Source of the DNA: Sphingomonas sp. CCH21-G11
GTDB lineage: Bacteria; Pseudomonadota; Alphaproteobacteria; Sphingomonadales; Sphingomonadaceae
Direction of reading: 5' to 3'
DNA length: 64,000 nt
NCBI RefSeq assembly: GCF_001555965.1
Contig: NZ_LSHX01000024.1
Coordinates: forward strand, 114,814 to 178,813
The notes beneath the pieces were generated by a model. That model ran no database searches, had not been told where the DNA came from, and was given only the letters and a program-made list of their open reading frames with translations. The translations under genes were made by a program, and so were the position numbers. How positions within the stretch are numbered: the first letter of the stretch is position 1; each line of letters starts with the position of its first letter. This document shows, piece after piece, positions 1 to 8,609 of the stretch.

Positions 1-1
1 C

Positions 2-1030
2 GTCGTGGCGCTATTGGTCGTTCGCGGCTGGGCGCGACGCTATTGCGAGCGCGACCAGAAGATGCTCGGCTGGGGCAAGGTGCTGGGACGCGTCGTGTCG
101 CGGACCGGGCGCTTCTTCATCGTCATGGTCGCCGCAAAGATCGTCTCGGGCTATGCCTATGCCCCCGACGCGGTCGCGCGCACGATCGATTTCCTGTTCA
201 CCGTCGCCGCGGTGTTCCAGGCGGCGATCTGGGCACGCGAGCTGATCCTTGGCGTGATCGAGCGCAGGACGGAGAGCGAGACCTACACGCACGAATCGCT
301 GGCCAGCGCGATCGGGATCATCCGGCTGCTGGTGACGGTGGCGCTGTTCGCGATCGCGCTGATCGTCGTGCTCGACAATCTGGGGGTCAACGTGACCGGC
401 CTCGTCGCGGGTCTGGGTGTCGGCGGCATCGCGATCGGCCTTGCCGCGCAGGGCATCTTCGCCGACCTGTTCGCGGCGCTGTCGATCATCTTCGACAAGC
501 CGTTCCGGCGCGGCGATGCGGTCACGCTGGACACCACGAGCGGCTCGATCGAGGCGATCGGCCTGAAATCGACCCGCATCCGCGCACTGACCGGCGAGGA
601 AGTGGTGATCGCCAACAAGAACCTGCTCGACAAGCAGATCGGCAACAACACGCTGCGCACCCATCGCCGCCAGAAATGGACGCTTGGCCTGATCTACCAG
701 ACCCCGGCGGATCGCTGTGCGGCCGTTCCCGGCCTGCTGCGCGAAGTTGTCGAGGCGGAGGGTGGGGTGTTCGTGCGTGCCGGCTTTGTCGGGTTCGGCG
801 CATCGAGCCTCGACTTCGAGCTTGAGTTCGATACACCCGGCGCAGACTTCGACAGTTTCTATGCCGCGCGCTCGGCGATCGGGCTGGCCATCCTGCGCCG
901 GTTCAACGACGAAGGGCTCGACTTCGCCTATCCCACGCAGACGACCTTCACCGCGGCGCCCGACGGGACGATGGTGCTCCCCTATGCGAGCGTTCAGCCG
1001 GTCAAGGACATCAGCGCCGAGGGCGCGTGA
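2..1030 (+). CDS. MscS-family mechanosensitive ion channel, 5' partial
   Basis: The frame is open from the first bases of the window, so the true start is probably outside; the first internal start is a GTG at 5. The visible 341 residues have hydrophobic helices near 36-50, 58-82 and 100-124. The pore-lining helix follows, with the family-typical GLGVGGIAIGLAAQ at about 136-149. The soluble beta domain (IIFDKPFRRGDAV) comes next. Family members are inner-membrane channels that release solutes on hypo-osmotic shock. The C-terminal alpha/beta vestibule is complete and the gene ends 63 bases before the next gene on the same strand. Family assignment is firm; a specific gating role is not visible. 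Confidence 0.88.
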   Translation, partial: VVALLVVRGWARRYCERDQKMLGWGKVLGRVVSRTGRFFIVMVAAKIVSGYAYAPDAVARTIDFLFTVAAVFQAAIWARELILGVIERRTESETYTHESLASAIGIIRLLVTVALFAIALIVVLDNLGVNVTGLVAGLGVGGIAIGLAAQGIFADLFAALSIIFDKPFRRGDAVTLDTTSGSIEAIGLKSTRIRALTGEEVVIANKNLLDKQIGNNTLRTHRRQKWTLGLIYQTPADRCAAVPGLLREVVEAEGGVFVRAGFVGFGASSLDFELEFDTPGADFDSFYAARSAIGLAILRRFNDEGLDFAYPTQTTFTAAPDGTMVLPYASVQPVKDISAEGA

Positions 1031-1093
1031 TCTTCACCCGGCGTTTACCATAGCGCGCCTAGACCCTGCCCACGGATCGGCGGGCGGGGCAGC

Positions 1094-2035
1094 ATGGACG
1101 ACGCGGAACTTCGGCGCTGCCGCCAGGCGACATTGCTGAGCGCGATCGTGGCGCTGGCGGTAATGATCGCCGCGCCGATACTGACCGGCTTTCGCGTCGA
1201 CCTGCTGTCCTTCCGGGCGCCAATGATCCTGGCCGCGGTCCTCGCGCTCTTTCTCCCCTATAGCCGCTGGCGCGGCATGGCGCGGCTTTGCACCGCACTC
1301 GAATGCGGCGCGCTGACGCTGATCATGGGGCTGCCGGTGGTGGTCCTTTCCTTCGCCGCGATGCGGCTGGCCTTTCCGCTGGCGGACGCGACGCTGATCG
1401 CGGCGGATCGCGCCATCGGCTTCGACTGGGTGGCGACGGTCATCGCGGTCGACAGACTGCCGATGCTCGCGCGGCTGTTGACCTATGCCTATTCCTCCTT
1501 CGGCTTCCAGCTGCTGTTCCTGCCGATGCTGCTCGCGCTGCTGGGGCATCGCGCGCGCGCCTATCGCTTCGTGCTCGGCTATGTCCTGCTATGTGCGATC
1601 GCGACCGCGATCGGCACCTTCTTTCCCGCACTCGGGGCCTATGAAGGCCATGGATTCGATCCGCGCCGGCTGCAGCATGTCGACAGCTGGTTCGGCTTTT
1701 TCTTCCTGGAGACCTTCCACGCGTTGCGCAGCGCCCCCGATTTCGTGCTGTCCGCCGACAACACCGCCGGCATCGTCACCTTCCCCTCGATCCACGCCGG
1801 CATCGCGGCGTTGTGCGCGTGGGCGGCGTGGGACTCACGGCTGCTGCGGGCTCCGCTGCTCGTGCTCAACCTGCTGATGGCGTTCTCCGCGCTGACGAAC
1901 GGGGCCCATTATCTGGTCGACGTGCTGGCCGGCCTTGCGGTCGCGGTGGTGACGATCGCGGCGGTCAAGCGGCTGACCACCGTCCGCGCGGGCGGACAGG
2001 CCGCACCCGCCATGGCCGTCCCCCGTCCGGCCTGA
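1094..2035 (+). CDS. PAP2 superfamily membrane phosphatase (Aur1/Ipt1-like)
   Basis: A 313-residue polytopic membrane protein. The C-terminal half carries the PAP2-type signatures PSIHAG (231-236) and GAHYLVD (270-276). These supply the conserved histidines that attack a lipid or phosphate ester at the membrane face. The long N-terminal hydrophobic region and this motif spacing resemble the PAP2_3 branch, which contains inositol-phosphotransferase (Aur1-like) proteins. That branch acts on lipid phosphates or sphingolipid head groups, but the substrate here is unknown. It is convergent with putA, with only six bases between the two stop codons. Confidence 0.8.
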   Translation: MDDAELRRCRQATLLSAIVALAVMIAAPILTGFRVDLLSFRAPMILAAVLALFLPYSRWRGMARLCTALECGALTLIMGLPVVVLSFAAMRLAFPLADATLIAADRAIGFDWVATVIAVDRLPMLARLLTYAYSSFGFQLLFLPMLLALLGHRARAYRFVLGYVLLCAIATAIGTFFPALGAYEGHGFDPRRLQHVDSWFGFFFLETFHALRSAPDFVLSADNTAGIVTFPSIHAGIAALCAWAAWDSRLLRAPLLVLNLLMAFSALTNGAHYLVDVLAGLAVAVVTIAAVKRLTTVRAGGQAAPAMAVPRPA

Positions 2036-2041
2036 CGCGGC

Positions 2042-5000
2042 TCAGCCGCCCTCGTCGAGGCTGAGCAGCGACGCATTGCCGCCCGCGCTGGTCGTGTCGA
2101 CCGACACCGCACGCTCGGCACAGAAACGCGGCAGGTAATTGGGGCCGCCCGCCTTTGGCCCGGTGCCCGACAGCCCCTCGCCCCCGAACGGCTGGACACC
2201 GACCACCGCCCCGATCATCGACCGGTTGATATAGAGGTTGCCGACTTCCGCGCGCGCCTCCGCAATCTCGGCCGACCGCGCGATGCGGCTGTGCAGGCCC
2301 ATGGTCAGGCCGAAGCCCTTGGCGTTGACCCGATCGATCGTGCGGGTCAGCTCGCCCGCCGGCCAGGTGGCGACATGCAGCAGCGGCCCGAACCACTCGG
2401 CGGTCAGATCCTCGATCGCGTGCAGCCGGATCAGCGTCGGCGGCACGAAATGCCCTTCGCCGGGCACCGGCACGGTCTTCAGCCACTCACGCTTGCGTTG
2501 CTCACGATAGGCCATCAGCCGGTCATAGGCCGCCCGGTCGATGACCGGGCCGACATCGGTGCGCGGATCACCCGGATCGCCGACCACCAGAAGCTCCATC
2601 GCGCCGCGCAGCATCTCGATAATCGGCTCGGCCACTTCCTCTTGAAGAACGAGGAGGCGCAGCGCCGAACAACGCTGACCCGCGGAGCGGAAGGCCGAGG
2701 TGATGACGTCCTGAACCACCTGTTCGGGCAGCGCGGTCGAATCGACGATCATCGCATTGATGCCGCCGGTCTCCGCGATCAGCGGCACGATCGGCCGGTC
2801 ATCATCGGCGAGCAGGCTGCGCGCGATGCGCTTGGCGGTGGCGGTCGACCCAGTGAAGGCGACCCCAGCCACACGATGGTCGGCGACCAGCGCTGCGCCG
2901 GCCTCCGCCCCGCCGGGCAACAGCACCAGCGCATCGCGCGGCACGCCGGCCTGGTGCGCCAGCTCGACCGCACGCGCGGCGATGCGCGGCGTCTGCGGTG
3001 CGGGTTTGGCGACGACCGTGTTGCCCGCGACCAGCGCGGCGGTGTTCTGGCCGGTGAAGATGGCCAGGGGGAAGTTCCACGGCGCGATCGTCGCCCACAC
3101 CCCGCGCCCCTCCATGCGCAGCACGTTGCGCTCGCCCGTCGGCCCGGGGAGCGTCAGCGGGGCGAGGCGACGGCGCGCCTGCAGGGCATAATAGCGGCAG
3201 AAATCGGCCGCCTCGCGAATCTCGCCCAGCGCGTCGGGGATCGTCTTGAACGCTTCATGGACGCACAGCGCCATGAGTTCGGTGCGGTTTGCCTCGATCA
3301 GATCGGCATAGCGTTCGAGGATCGCGGCGCGGGTGTCCAGCGGGGTGGCGGACCAGGCGGGGAAAGCAGTGTCGGCGCGCCCAATTGCGCTTCCGACCCC
3401 GTTCGTTTCGAGCGAAGTCGAGAAACCTGCGCCGGTGGGGGAACGTGTCTCGACTTCGCTCGACACGGACGGAGTGGAGGATGACTGCGCTAGCCCCTCC
3501 CGTTGAGCTTCGCTCGCCTGCGGCTCAGGGGAGGCGTTGGGGTGGGAACCATCCACCCCGCGCGGTGCTTGCGGCACGGCCCTACCCCCATCCCCTCCCC
3601 TCAAGGTCAGGGGCTTAGCGGCAATCTCGCTCGCCACCTTCGCCAGCACGTCGCGCTCGGCCAGGTCCACGCCTTCGCTGTTGCGCCAATCGCCATACAG
3701 GTCGCGCGGCAAGGGAATGCTCGGGTGCCGCGATCCACCCACCGCAGCGACCTTCTCGACCGGATCGGCGAGCAGTTCCGTGTCGCTCAGCCCCGCATCC
3801 GCGAGCTGGTGGACGAAGCTCGAGTTCGCGCCATTTTCCAGCAGCCGCCGGACGAGATAGGCGAGCAGGTCGCGGTGCCCGCCGACCGGCGCATAGATGC
3901 GGCATTTATAGCCATGCTCGCGCACCAGCCGCTCATACAGGCCCTCGCCCATGCCGTGCAGCCGCTGAAACTCGAAATCGCGCGCATTGCCCGCCCATTC
4001 GATGATCGTGGCGACCGTCAGCGCATTGTGGCTCGCGAACGCGGGCGCGATGTTCGGCGCGTCAAGCATGTCGCGCGCGCAGGCGAGGTAGGAGACGTCG
4101 GTCGCCGCCTTGCGCGTGAACAGCGGATAGTCGCTCAAGCCTTCGACCTGGGTCTTCTTGATCTCGCTGTCCCAATAGGCACCCTTGACCAGCCGCACGT
4201 TCATCACCCGGCCCAGCCCGTTGGCCCAGTCGATCACCGCTCGTGCGCGCTTGCCATAGGCCTGGACCGCCATGCCATAACCGTCCCAGCCCTTCAGCTC
4301 GGGACGGCGCGCAACATGGCCGATGATCTCCAGGCTCATCGCCAGGCGCTCGCTCTCCTCGGCATCGACGGTCAGCGCGATGCCCTGCGCCGCACTTTCC
4401 GACGCCAGCTGCGCCAGCATGTCGGCGAGTTCGGGGACGCAGCGATCCCAGTTGGCAACCTCGTAGCGCGGGTGAAGCGCCGACAGCTTGACCGACACCG
4501 AATGCCCGGCGCGCGGGTCGCCGCCGACCGCGCGGATCGCGCGGAAATAGGATTCGAAATAGCGTTCGGCGTCTGCCTTCGTCCGTGCCGCCTCACCCAG
4601 CATGTCGAAGCTGGCGGTGAAGCCGGCATGTTCGGGCTTCTTCATGCGGCGCATCGCCTCGTCGATGGTGCGGCCCATCACGAAGACCTCGCCCATCATT
4701 TTCATCGCGGCACCGACCGCCTGGCGGACGAACGGCTCGCCCGCGCGACTGAGCAGGCGCTTCAACGGCCCCGCCTCGCCCTCGCCCACCAGCGCGCGGC
4801 CGACGACCAGACCCCAGGTGGCGGAATTGACCAGCGCGCTGTTCGACTTGCCCGCATGCGCGCGCCAGTCTGCGTCGCCCAGCTTGTCGGCGATCAGCAG
4901 GTCGGCGGTTTCGGGGTCGGGCACGCGCAGGAACGCCTCCGCCAGGCTGAGCAGCGCGACGCCCTCGGACGAATTGAGGCGATATTCCTGCAGGAACTGG

Positions 5001-5188
5001 TTCACCCAGCCGCGATTCTGCGCCGCGCGCAGATCAGCGATCAGCCCGCCGGCGTGATCGATCACCCGCTCACGCGAATCATGCGTCAGCCGCGCGCGGT
5101 CGATCAGCGGTTTTAGAACGTCGGGTTCGCTCGCCCGATGCAGCTGTGCCATGGAATTGCGGGTGGATGACGGTACGACTTCCGACAT
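2042..5188 (-). CDS. putA: bifunctional proline dehydrogenase / L-glutamate gamma-semialdehyde dehydrogenase PutA, with repeat-derived linker
   Basis: A 1048-residue PutA that oxidises proline to glutamate in two steps: FAD-dependent proline dehydrogenase, then NAD-dependent P5C dehydrogenase. The N-terminal half holds the PRODH barrel, with YAPVGGHRDLLAYL and the following RRLLENGANSSFVHQL. The C-terminal half is an aldehyde dehydrogenase with the glutamate motif LIAETGGINAM and catalytic Cys840 in GQRCSA. There is no N-terminal DNA-binding region of the E. coli type, so it is probably not an autorepressor. Residues about 527-597, between the domains, are low-complexity (Pro, Gly, Ser, Glu) and are encoded by two palindromic repeats. 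They sit where the NPAD...VG strand segment of the ALDH N-terminus is expected. The start ATG at 5188 is followed by the plausible sequence MSEVVPSSTR. The enzyme is probably still active, since all motifs outside the linker are intact. Confidence 0.95.
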   Translation of the reverse strand: MSEVVPSSTRNSMAQLHRASEPDVLKPLIDRARLTHDSRERVIDHAGGLIADLRAAQNRGWVNQFLQEYRLNSSEGVALLSLAEAFLRVPDPETADLLIADKLGDADWRAHAGKSNSALVNSATWGLVVGRALVGEGEAGPLKRLLSRAGEPFVRQAVGAAMKMMGEVFVMGRTIDEAMRRMKKPEHAGFTASFDMLGEAARTKADAERYFESYFRAIRAVGGDPRAGHSVSVKLSALHPRYEVANWDRCVPELADMLAQLASESAAQGIALTVDAEESERLAMSLEIIGHVARRPELKGWDGYGMAVQAYGKRARAVIDWANGLGRVMNVRLVKGAYWDSEIKKTQVEGLSDYPLFTRKAATDVSYLACARDMLDAPNIAPAFASHNALTVATIIEWAGNARDFEFQRLHGMGEGLYERLVREHGYKCRIYAPVGGHRDLLAYLVRRLLENGANSSFVHQLADAGLSDTELLADPVEKVAAVGGSRHPSIPLPRDLYGDWRNSEGVDLAERDVLAKVASEIAAKPLTLRGGDGGRAVPQAPRGVDGSHPNASPEPQASEAQREGLAQSSSTPSVSSEVETRSPTGAGFSTSLETNGVGSAIGRADTAFPAWSATPLDTRAAILERYADLIEANRTELMALCVHEAFKTIPDALGEIREAADFCRYYALQARRRLAPLTLPGPTGERNVLRMEGRGVWATIAPWNFPLAIFTGQNTAALVAGNTVVAKPAPQTPRIAARAVELAHQAGVPRDALVLLPGGAEAGAALVADHRVAGVAFTGSTATAKRIARSLLADDDRPIVPLIAETGGINAMIVDSTALPEQVVQDVITSAFRSAGQRCSALRLLVLQEEVAEPIIEMLRGAMELLVVGDPGDPRTDVGPVIDRAAYDRLMAYREQRKREWLKTVPVPGEGHFVPPTLIRLHAIEDLTAEWFGPLLHVATWPAGELTRTIDRVNAKGFGLTMGLHSRIARSAEIAEARAEVGNLYINRSMIGAVVGVQPFGGEGLSGTGPKAGGPNYLPRFCAERAVSVDTTSAGGNASLLSLDEGG
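3399..3472. repeat. palindromic repeat (family A) lying inside putA
   Basis: Arms 3399-3424 and 3447-3472 are inverted repeats that match at 23 of 26 positions around the core TCGAGCGAAGTCGAGA. The left arm matches an arm of the intergenic copy at 13142-13170 (reverse strand) at 25 of 26 positions. In putA it is read in frame on the minus strand and encodes roughly residues 573-597 of the linker. Confidence 0.85.
3494..3611. repeat. C/G-rich hairpin repeat (family B) lying inside putA
   Basis: This stretch contains two imperfect hairpins. The first pairs CCCCTCCCGTTGAGC (3494-3508) with GCTCAGGGGAGG (3523-3534). It is followed by GTTGGGGTGGG, a complementary CCTACCCCCATCCCCTCCCC tract and a second small hairpin. 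The composition is unlike the surrounding coding sequence and looks like an intergenic repeat. It is translated as about residues 527-566 of PutA. No second copy of this family was found in the window, so the family assignment rests on structure and on memory of similar C-rich sphingomonad spacers. Confidence 0.55.
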
Positions 5189-5286
5189 TTTCCTGTTTCC
5201 GGTTGGGCGGGCTTGCGGGACTGGCCCCTGACCGCCTATTTGCGTTCGCGAGCGCTATGGAACGAAAGCGCCGCGAGGGGAATGCC

Positions 5287-5742
5287 GTGGAGACGATCAC
5301 GATCGAGCAGCTTGGCGCGCGGATCGGCAGCCTGCGGGTTTCCGACTGGATCACCGTCGACCAGGCGATGATCGACAAGTTCGCGGACGCGACCGGCGAT
5401 CACCAGTTCATCCATGTCGACTCCGTCCGCGCCGCGCAGACGCCGTTCGGCGGCACGATCGCGCATGGTTTCCTGACGCTTTCGCTGCTGTCGCAGATGA
5501 GCCAGACGACCGACCAGCCGGCGATCGCCGGCGTGCGGATGGGCGTCAACTATGGCAGCGACAAGGTGCGATTCCTGTCGCCCGTCCGATCGGGCAAGCG
5601 CGTGCGCGGCCATTTCAAGCTCGTTTCTCTGGAAGAAAAGCGCCCCGGACAATGGCAGCAGATGAATGAAGTGACGGTCGAGATCGAAGGCGAAGACAAG
5701 CCCGCGCTGATCGCCGAATGGATCAGCCAGATTTTCGTATGA
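5287..5742 (+). CDS. MaoC-family (R)-hydratase / dehydratase
   Basis: A 151-residue single hot-dog domain of the MaoC/NodN type. The motif FADATGDHQFIHVD carries the Asp/His pair that hydrates trans-2-enoyl-CoA in this family. It is followed by FGGTIAHGFLTLSLL, the usual hot-dog helix. I start it at the GTG at 5287 because GAGGGGAA lies just upstream and the length then equals the family norm; an in-frame ATG at 5257 would add ten unlike residues. It reads directly into the carboxymuconolactone-decarboxylase-like gene (13-base gap) and a thiolase, so it likely belongs to one acyl-CoA-handling operon. It diverges from putA. Confidence 0.88.
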   Translation: METITIEQLGARIGSLRVSDWITVDQAMIDKFADATGDHQFIHVDSVRAAQTPFGGTIAHGFLTLSLLSQMSQTTDQPAIAGVRMGVNYGSDKVRFLSPVRSGKRVRGHFKLVSLEEKRPGQWQQMNEVTVEIEGEDKPALIAEWISQIFV

Positions 5743-5755
5743 CGGAGCGCCCCGC

Positions 5756-6301
5756 ATGAGCCGCGTCGAACCGCTGCAACGCCCGTACCCGCCGGAGTTC
5801 GACGCGCGGATGAAGGTGCTCATGCGCGGCGCCGAGCCGCTGGTCCTGTTCACGACGCTCGCAAAGCATGCGCGGGCGTGGGAGAAGTTCGGCGGCGGCT
5901 CGCTGCTCGACCGCAATTCCCCGTTGTCGATGCGCGCGCGTGAGATCGTGATCGACCGGACGACCGCACGCTGTGGATGCGAATATGAGTGGGGCGTGCA
6001 TATCGCCGGTTTCGCCGCGCATGTGGGCCTGACGCCGGAACAGATTTTCGCGACGGTCCATGGCGGCGCCACCGATCCCGCGTGGCCGGCGGACGAGCAG
6101 GTGTTGATCGCCACCGTGGATGCGCTGCTGGACCACAAAAAGCTCACCGATGCCGAATGGGAGGCGGCGCGCGCGGTATTCGACGAAGCACAAGTGATCG
6201 AAATCATCCAGCTTGTTGGCTTTTATCATGGCGTGGCGCTGATCTGCGGTGCGCTCGACCTTCCCCTCGAGGCGACTGCCGTTCGCTTCCCCGCTGCCTA
6301 A
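5756..6301 (+). CDS. carboxymuconolactone decarboxylase / AhpD-like family protein
   Basis: A 181-residue all-helical protein with the AhpD-type core: [20 protein letters not shown] around residues 63-82, containing a Cys-Gly-Cys pair followed by Glu and His. In AhpD relatives this region relays protons or thiols; in CMD relatives it decarboxylates a lactone. It sits between maoC-like and thiolase genes with 13- and 11-base gaps, suggesting co-translation. The substrate cannot be read from sequence. A role in peroxide handling is possible but less supported than a catabolic accessory role. Confidence 0.8.
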   Translation: MSRVEPLQRPYPPEFDARMKVLMRGAEPLVLFTTLAKHARAWEKFGGGSLLDRNSPLSMRAREIVIDRTTARCGCEYEWGVHIAGFAAHVGLTPEQIFATVHGGATDPAWPADEQVLIATVDALLDHKKLTDAEWEAARAVFDEAQVIEIIQLVGFYHGVALICGALDLPLEATAVRFPAA

Positions 6302-6312
6302 GGAGAATCACC

Positions 6313-7491
6313 ATGCGTTCAGCCGTCATCGTTTCCACTGCCCGCACCCCGATCGGGCGCGCCTATCGTGGCGGGTTCAACAATCTGCCCGCCCCCACGC
6401 TCGCCAGCCATTCGATCAAGGCGGCGGTGGAACGCGCCGGCATCGATCCCGGCGAGGTGAAGGACGTCGTGTTCGGCGCGGCGCTGCAACAGGGCACGCA
6501 GGCCGGCAATATCGCCCGTAACGCCGCGCTGCGATCGGGCCTGCCGATCTCGGTCGCGGGCATGTCGCTCGATCGCCAATGCGCTTCGGGCCTGATGGCG
6601 ATCGCCACCGCCGCCAAGCAGATCATCGTGGACAACATGGACATCACCATCGGCGGCGGCGTCGAATCGATCAGCCTGGTCCAGACGCCGCAGATGCGCG
6701 TCCAGCCCGATCCCGAGCTGCTGGCGATGCACAACGACATCTACATGCCGATGCTGCAGACCGCCGAAATCGTCGCCAAGCGGTACGGCATCAGCCGCGA
6801 GCGCCAGGACGAATATGCGCTCCAGTCGCAGCAGCGTACCGCCGCCGCCCAGGCAGCGGGCAAGTTCGATGACGAGATTGTCCCGGTCACCGCGACGATG
6901 GCGATGACCAACAAGGAAACCAAGGAGGTCACCCACCACGAAGTCACGGTGACCAAGGACGAGGGCAATCGTCCCGAAACCACGCTCGCCGGCCTCAACG
7001 GCCTGCAGCCGGTGATGGGACCCGACGCGTTCATCACCGCCGGCAATGCCAGCCAGCTGTCCGACGGCAGCTCGGCCGCCGTGCTGATGGAGGAAAAGCT
7101 CGCCGAACAGCGCGGCCTGACCCCGCTGGGGCGCTATGTCGGCATGGCGGTGGCGGGCACCAAGCCCGACGAGATGGGTATCGGCCCGGTCTATGCGATC
7201 CCGGCGCTGCTCGAACGCTTCAACCTCAAGATGGACGATATCGGCCTGTGGGAGCTGAACGAGGCGTTCGCGGTTCAGGTGCTCTATTGCCAGGACAAGC
7301 TGGGCATTCCGAACGACCTGCTCAACGTCGATGGCGGGGCGATCTCGATCGGCCACCCCTATGGCATGTCGGGCGCCCGGATGACCGGTCACGCACTGAT
7401 CGAGGGCAAGCGCCGCGGCGCCAAATATGTCGTCGTGACGATGTGCGTCGGCGGCGGCATGGGCGCGGCGGGGCTTTTCGAGGTGCTGTAA
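6313..7491 (+). CDS. thiolase family protein (acetyl-CoA C-acyltransferase)
   Basis: A 392-residue thiolase with nucleophile Cys90 in [12 protein letters not shown], the [10 protein letters not shown] histidine motif, and the C-terminal general-base cysteine in [10 protein letters not shown]. It cleaves 3-ketoacyl-CoA with CoA, or condenses acyl-CoAs in reverse. The ATG at 6313 is preceded by AAGGAGAATCACC, an excellent ribosome site; longer upstream frames are not needed. As the last gene of the maoC-CMD-thiolase run it is followed by a stem-loop terminator, so this three-gene unit is probably complete. Substrate chain length is not inferable. Confidence 0.95.
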   Translation: MRSAVIVSTARTPIGRAYRGGFNNLPAPTLASHSIKAAVERAGIDPGEVKDVVFGAALQQGTQAGNIARNAALRSGLPISVAGMSLDRQCASGLMAIATAAKQIIVDNMDITIGGGVESISLVQTPQMRVQPDPELLAMHNDIYMPMLQTAEIVAKRYGISRERQDEYALQSQQRTAAAQAAGKFDDEIVPVTATMAMTNKETKEVTHHEVTVTKDEGNRPETTLAGLNGLQPVMGPDAFITAGNASQLSDGSSAAVLMEEKLAEQRGLTPLGRYVGMAVAGTKPDEMGIGPVYAIPALLERFNLKMDDIGLWELNEAFAVQVLYCQDKLGIPNDLLNVDGGAISIGHPYGMSGARMTGHALIEGKRRGAKYVVVTMCVGGGMGAAGLFEVL

Positions 7492-7548
7492 CGCCACCGG
7501 CATCGCCGGTCGCTGTCCGGCACCGCACGATCTGACACGATTCAACGG

Positions 7549-7580
7549 AACCCCGATCGTCCATGCGGTCGGGGTTCTTC
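7549..7580 (+). terminator. Rho-independent-like terminator after the thiolase gene
   Basis: AACCCCGATCG (7549-7559) pairs with CGGTCGGGGTT (7566-7576), one mismatch, with a six-base loop, followed by CTTCGTTT. The U tract is weak but the position 58 bases after the thiolase stop fits termination of the maoC-CMD-thiolase unit. Confidence 0.6.
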
Positions 7581-7650
7581 GTTTCAGGCGTGCCGTTGGG
7601 ATACGCCGCGCGCTTTGATCGTTGCCCTCCTGTCCCCCAACGACAGGAGC

Positions 7651-8142
7651 ATGACGATGGACCAGATGCAGAATGGCGATGCCGCCGCCGTCCGAGAGCG
7701 GATGTGGAAGAAGATGGCGTCGAGCCCGTTCGTGATGATCAAGCTGATGGCGAGCGAGGATCATGCCGAGCCGATGACTGCGCAGCTCGATCCGGACGCC
7801 GACAGCGCTTTCTGGTTCTACACCCGCCACGACAACCGCATCGCGCCCGGTGGCCCGGCGATGGCGCAGTTCGTCGCGAAGGACCATACGATCTTCGCGT
7901 GCATTCACGGCACGCTGACCCAGGAAACCGACCCGGCGGTGATCGACAAATACTGGTCGAACATGGTCGAGGCGTGGTTCGACGGCGGTCGCCAGGACCC
8001 GGCGCTGCGCATGATGCGCTTTGACCTGATCGACGCCGAAATCTGGGAAGGCGATGAATCGCTGGCCGGCAAGTTCAAGATGCTGACGGGCATGAAGATC
8101 AAGCCGAGCGAAGCGGGTCGTCACGTCGAAACCGCGCTTTGA
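7651..8142 (+). CDS. pyridoxamine 5'-phosphate oxidase-family (general stress FMN-binding split barrel) protein
   Basis: A 163-residue soluble protein. It resembles the general-stress-protein-26 branch of flavin split barrels: a helical start, SAFWFYTRHDNRIAPGG in the flavin-facing strands, then KDHTIFACIHGTLTQETDP, and the C-terminal RMMRFDLIDAEIWEGDES typical of this group. Members bind FMN or F420-like cofactors and rarely have known substrates. I use the ATG at 7651, six bases before a second ATG, since CAGGAGC precedes it. It is followed by a DUF1232 gene on the same strand. Confidence 0.8.
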   Translation: MTMDQMQNGDAAAVRERMWKKMASSPFVMIKLMASEDHAEPMTAQLDPDADSAFWFYTRHDNRIAPGGPAMAQFVAKDHTIFACIHGTLTQETDPAVIDKYWSNMVEAWFDGGRQDPALRMMRFDLIDAEIWEGDESLAGKFKMLTGMKIKPSEAGRHVETAL

Positions 8143-8210
8143 GATGGCGTGGCCGGGGCCATGCGTCCCGGCCGCTTGACCCCGGCGAGCGCGCGCGCAA
8201 TGCGTCGGCC

Positions 8211-8579
8211 ATGGGGCCGAGCTTTGCATATCGCATCCGGGTCGAGGCGCACGCGGTGTGGCTGGCCGCGCGCGATCCGCGCACGCCGATAGCAGCGAAG
8301 CTGGTCGGCCTGCTGATCGCTGCCTATGCCCTCTCGCCGATCGACCTGATACCCGATTTCATTCCGGTGCTCGGCCTGCTCGACGAGGCGGTGATCATCC
8401 CGCTGGGCGTCTGGCTGTTCGAGCGCATGATTCCGCGCGCGCAGCTCGCCGAGCATCGCGCGGAGGCCGAACGCGCGTCGACACGACCCGTCAGCCGCGC
8501 GGGGATTGCGATCGTACTTGGGATATGGGCGCTGGCAATTGCGGCCGGCTATGCGTTCGTGCGCACGCGCTACGACTAG
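8211..8579 (+). CDS. DUF1232 (YkvA-like) small membrane protein
   Basis: 122 residues. The hallmark AYALSPIDLIPDFIPVLG followed by LLDEAVIIPLGVWLFE is the DUF1232 core, a conserved membrane-associated hairpin of unknown function. A separate C-terminal helix (AGIAIVLGIWALAIAAGYAF) is predicted to cross the membrane. The ATG at 8211 places the WLAARDPRTP region at the expected distance from the N-terminus; an upstream TTG at 8139 would overlap the preceding stop and add an arginine-rich tail. No function can be assigned from context. Confidence 0.78.
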   Translation: MGPSFAYRIRVEAHAVWLAARDPRTPIAAKLVGLLIAAYALSPIDLIPDFIPVLGLLDEAVIIPLGVWLFERMIPRAQLAEHRAEAERASTRPVSRAGIAIVLGIWALAIAAGYAFVRTRYD

Positions 8580-8609
8580 ATCCCGCCCGCGCCTGTCCGC
8601 GAAGCGTCG

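Noticed and set aside
2291..3484. Long plus-strand open frame opposite putA
   Set aside because: Antisense shadow of the ALDH half of PutA; no recognisable protein features.
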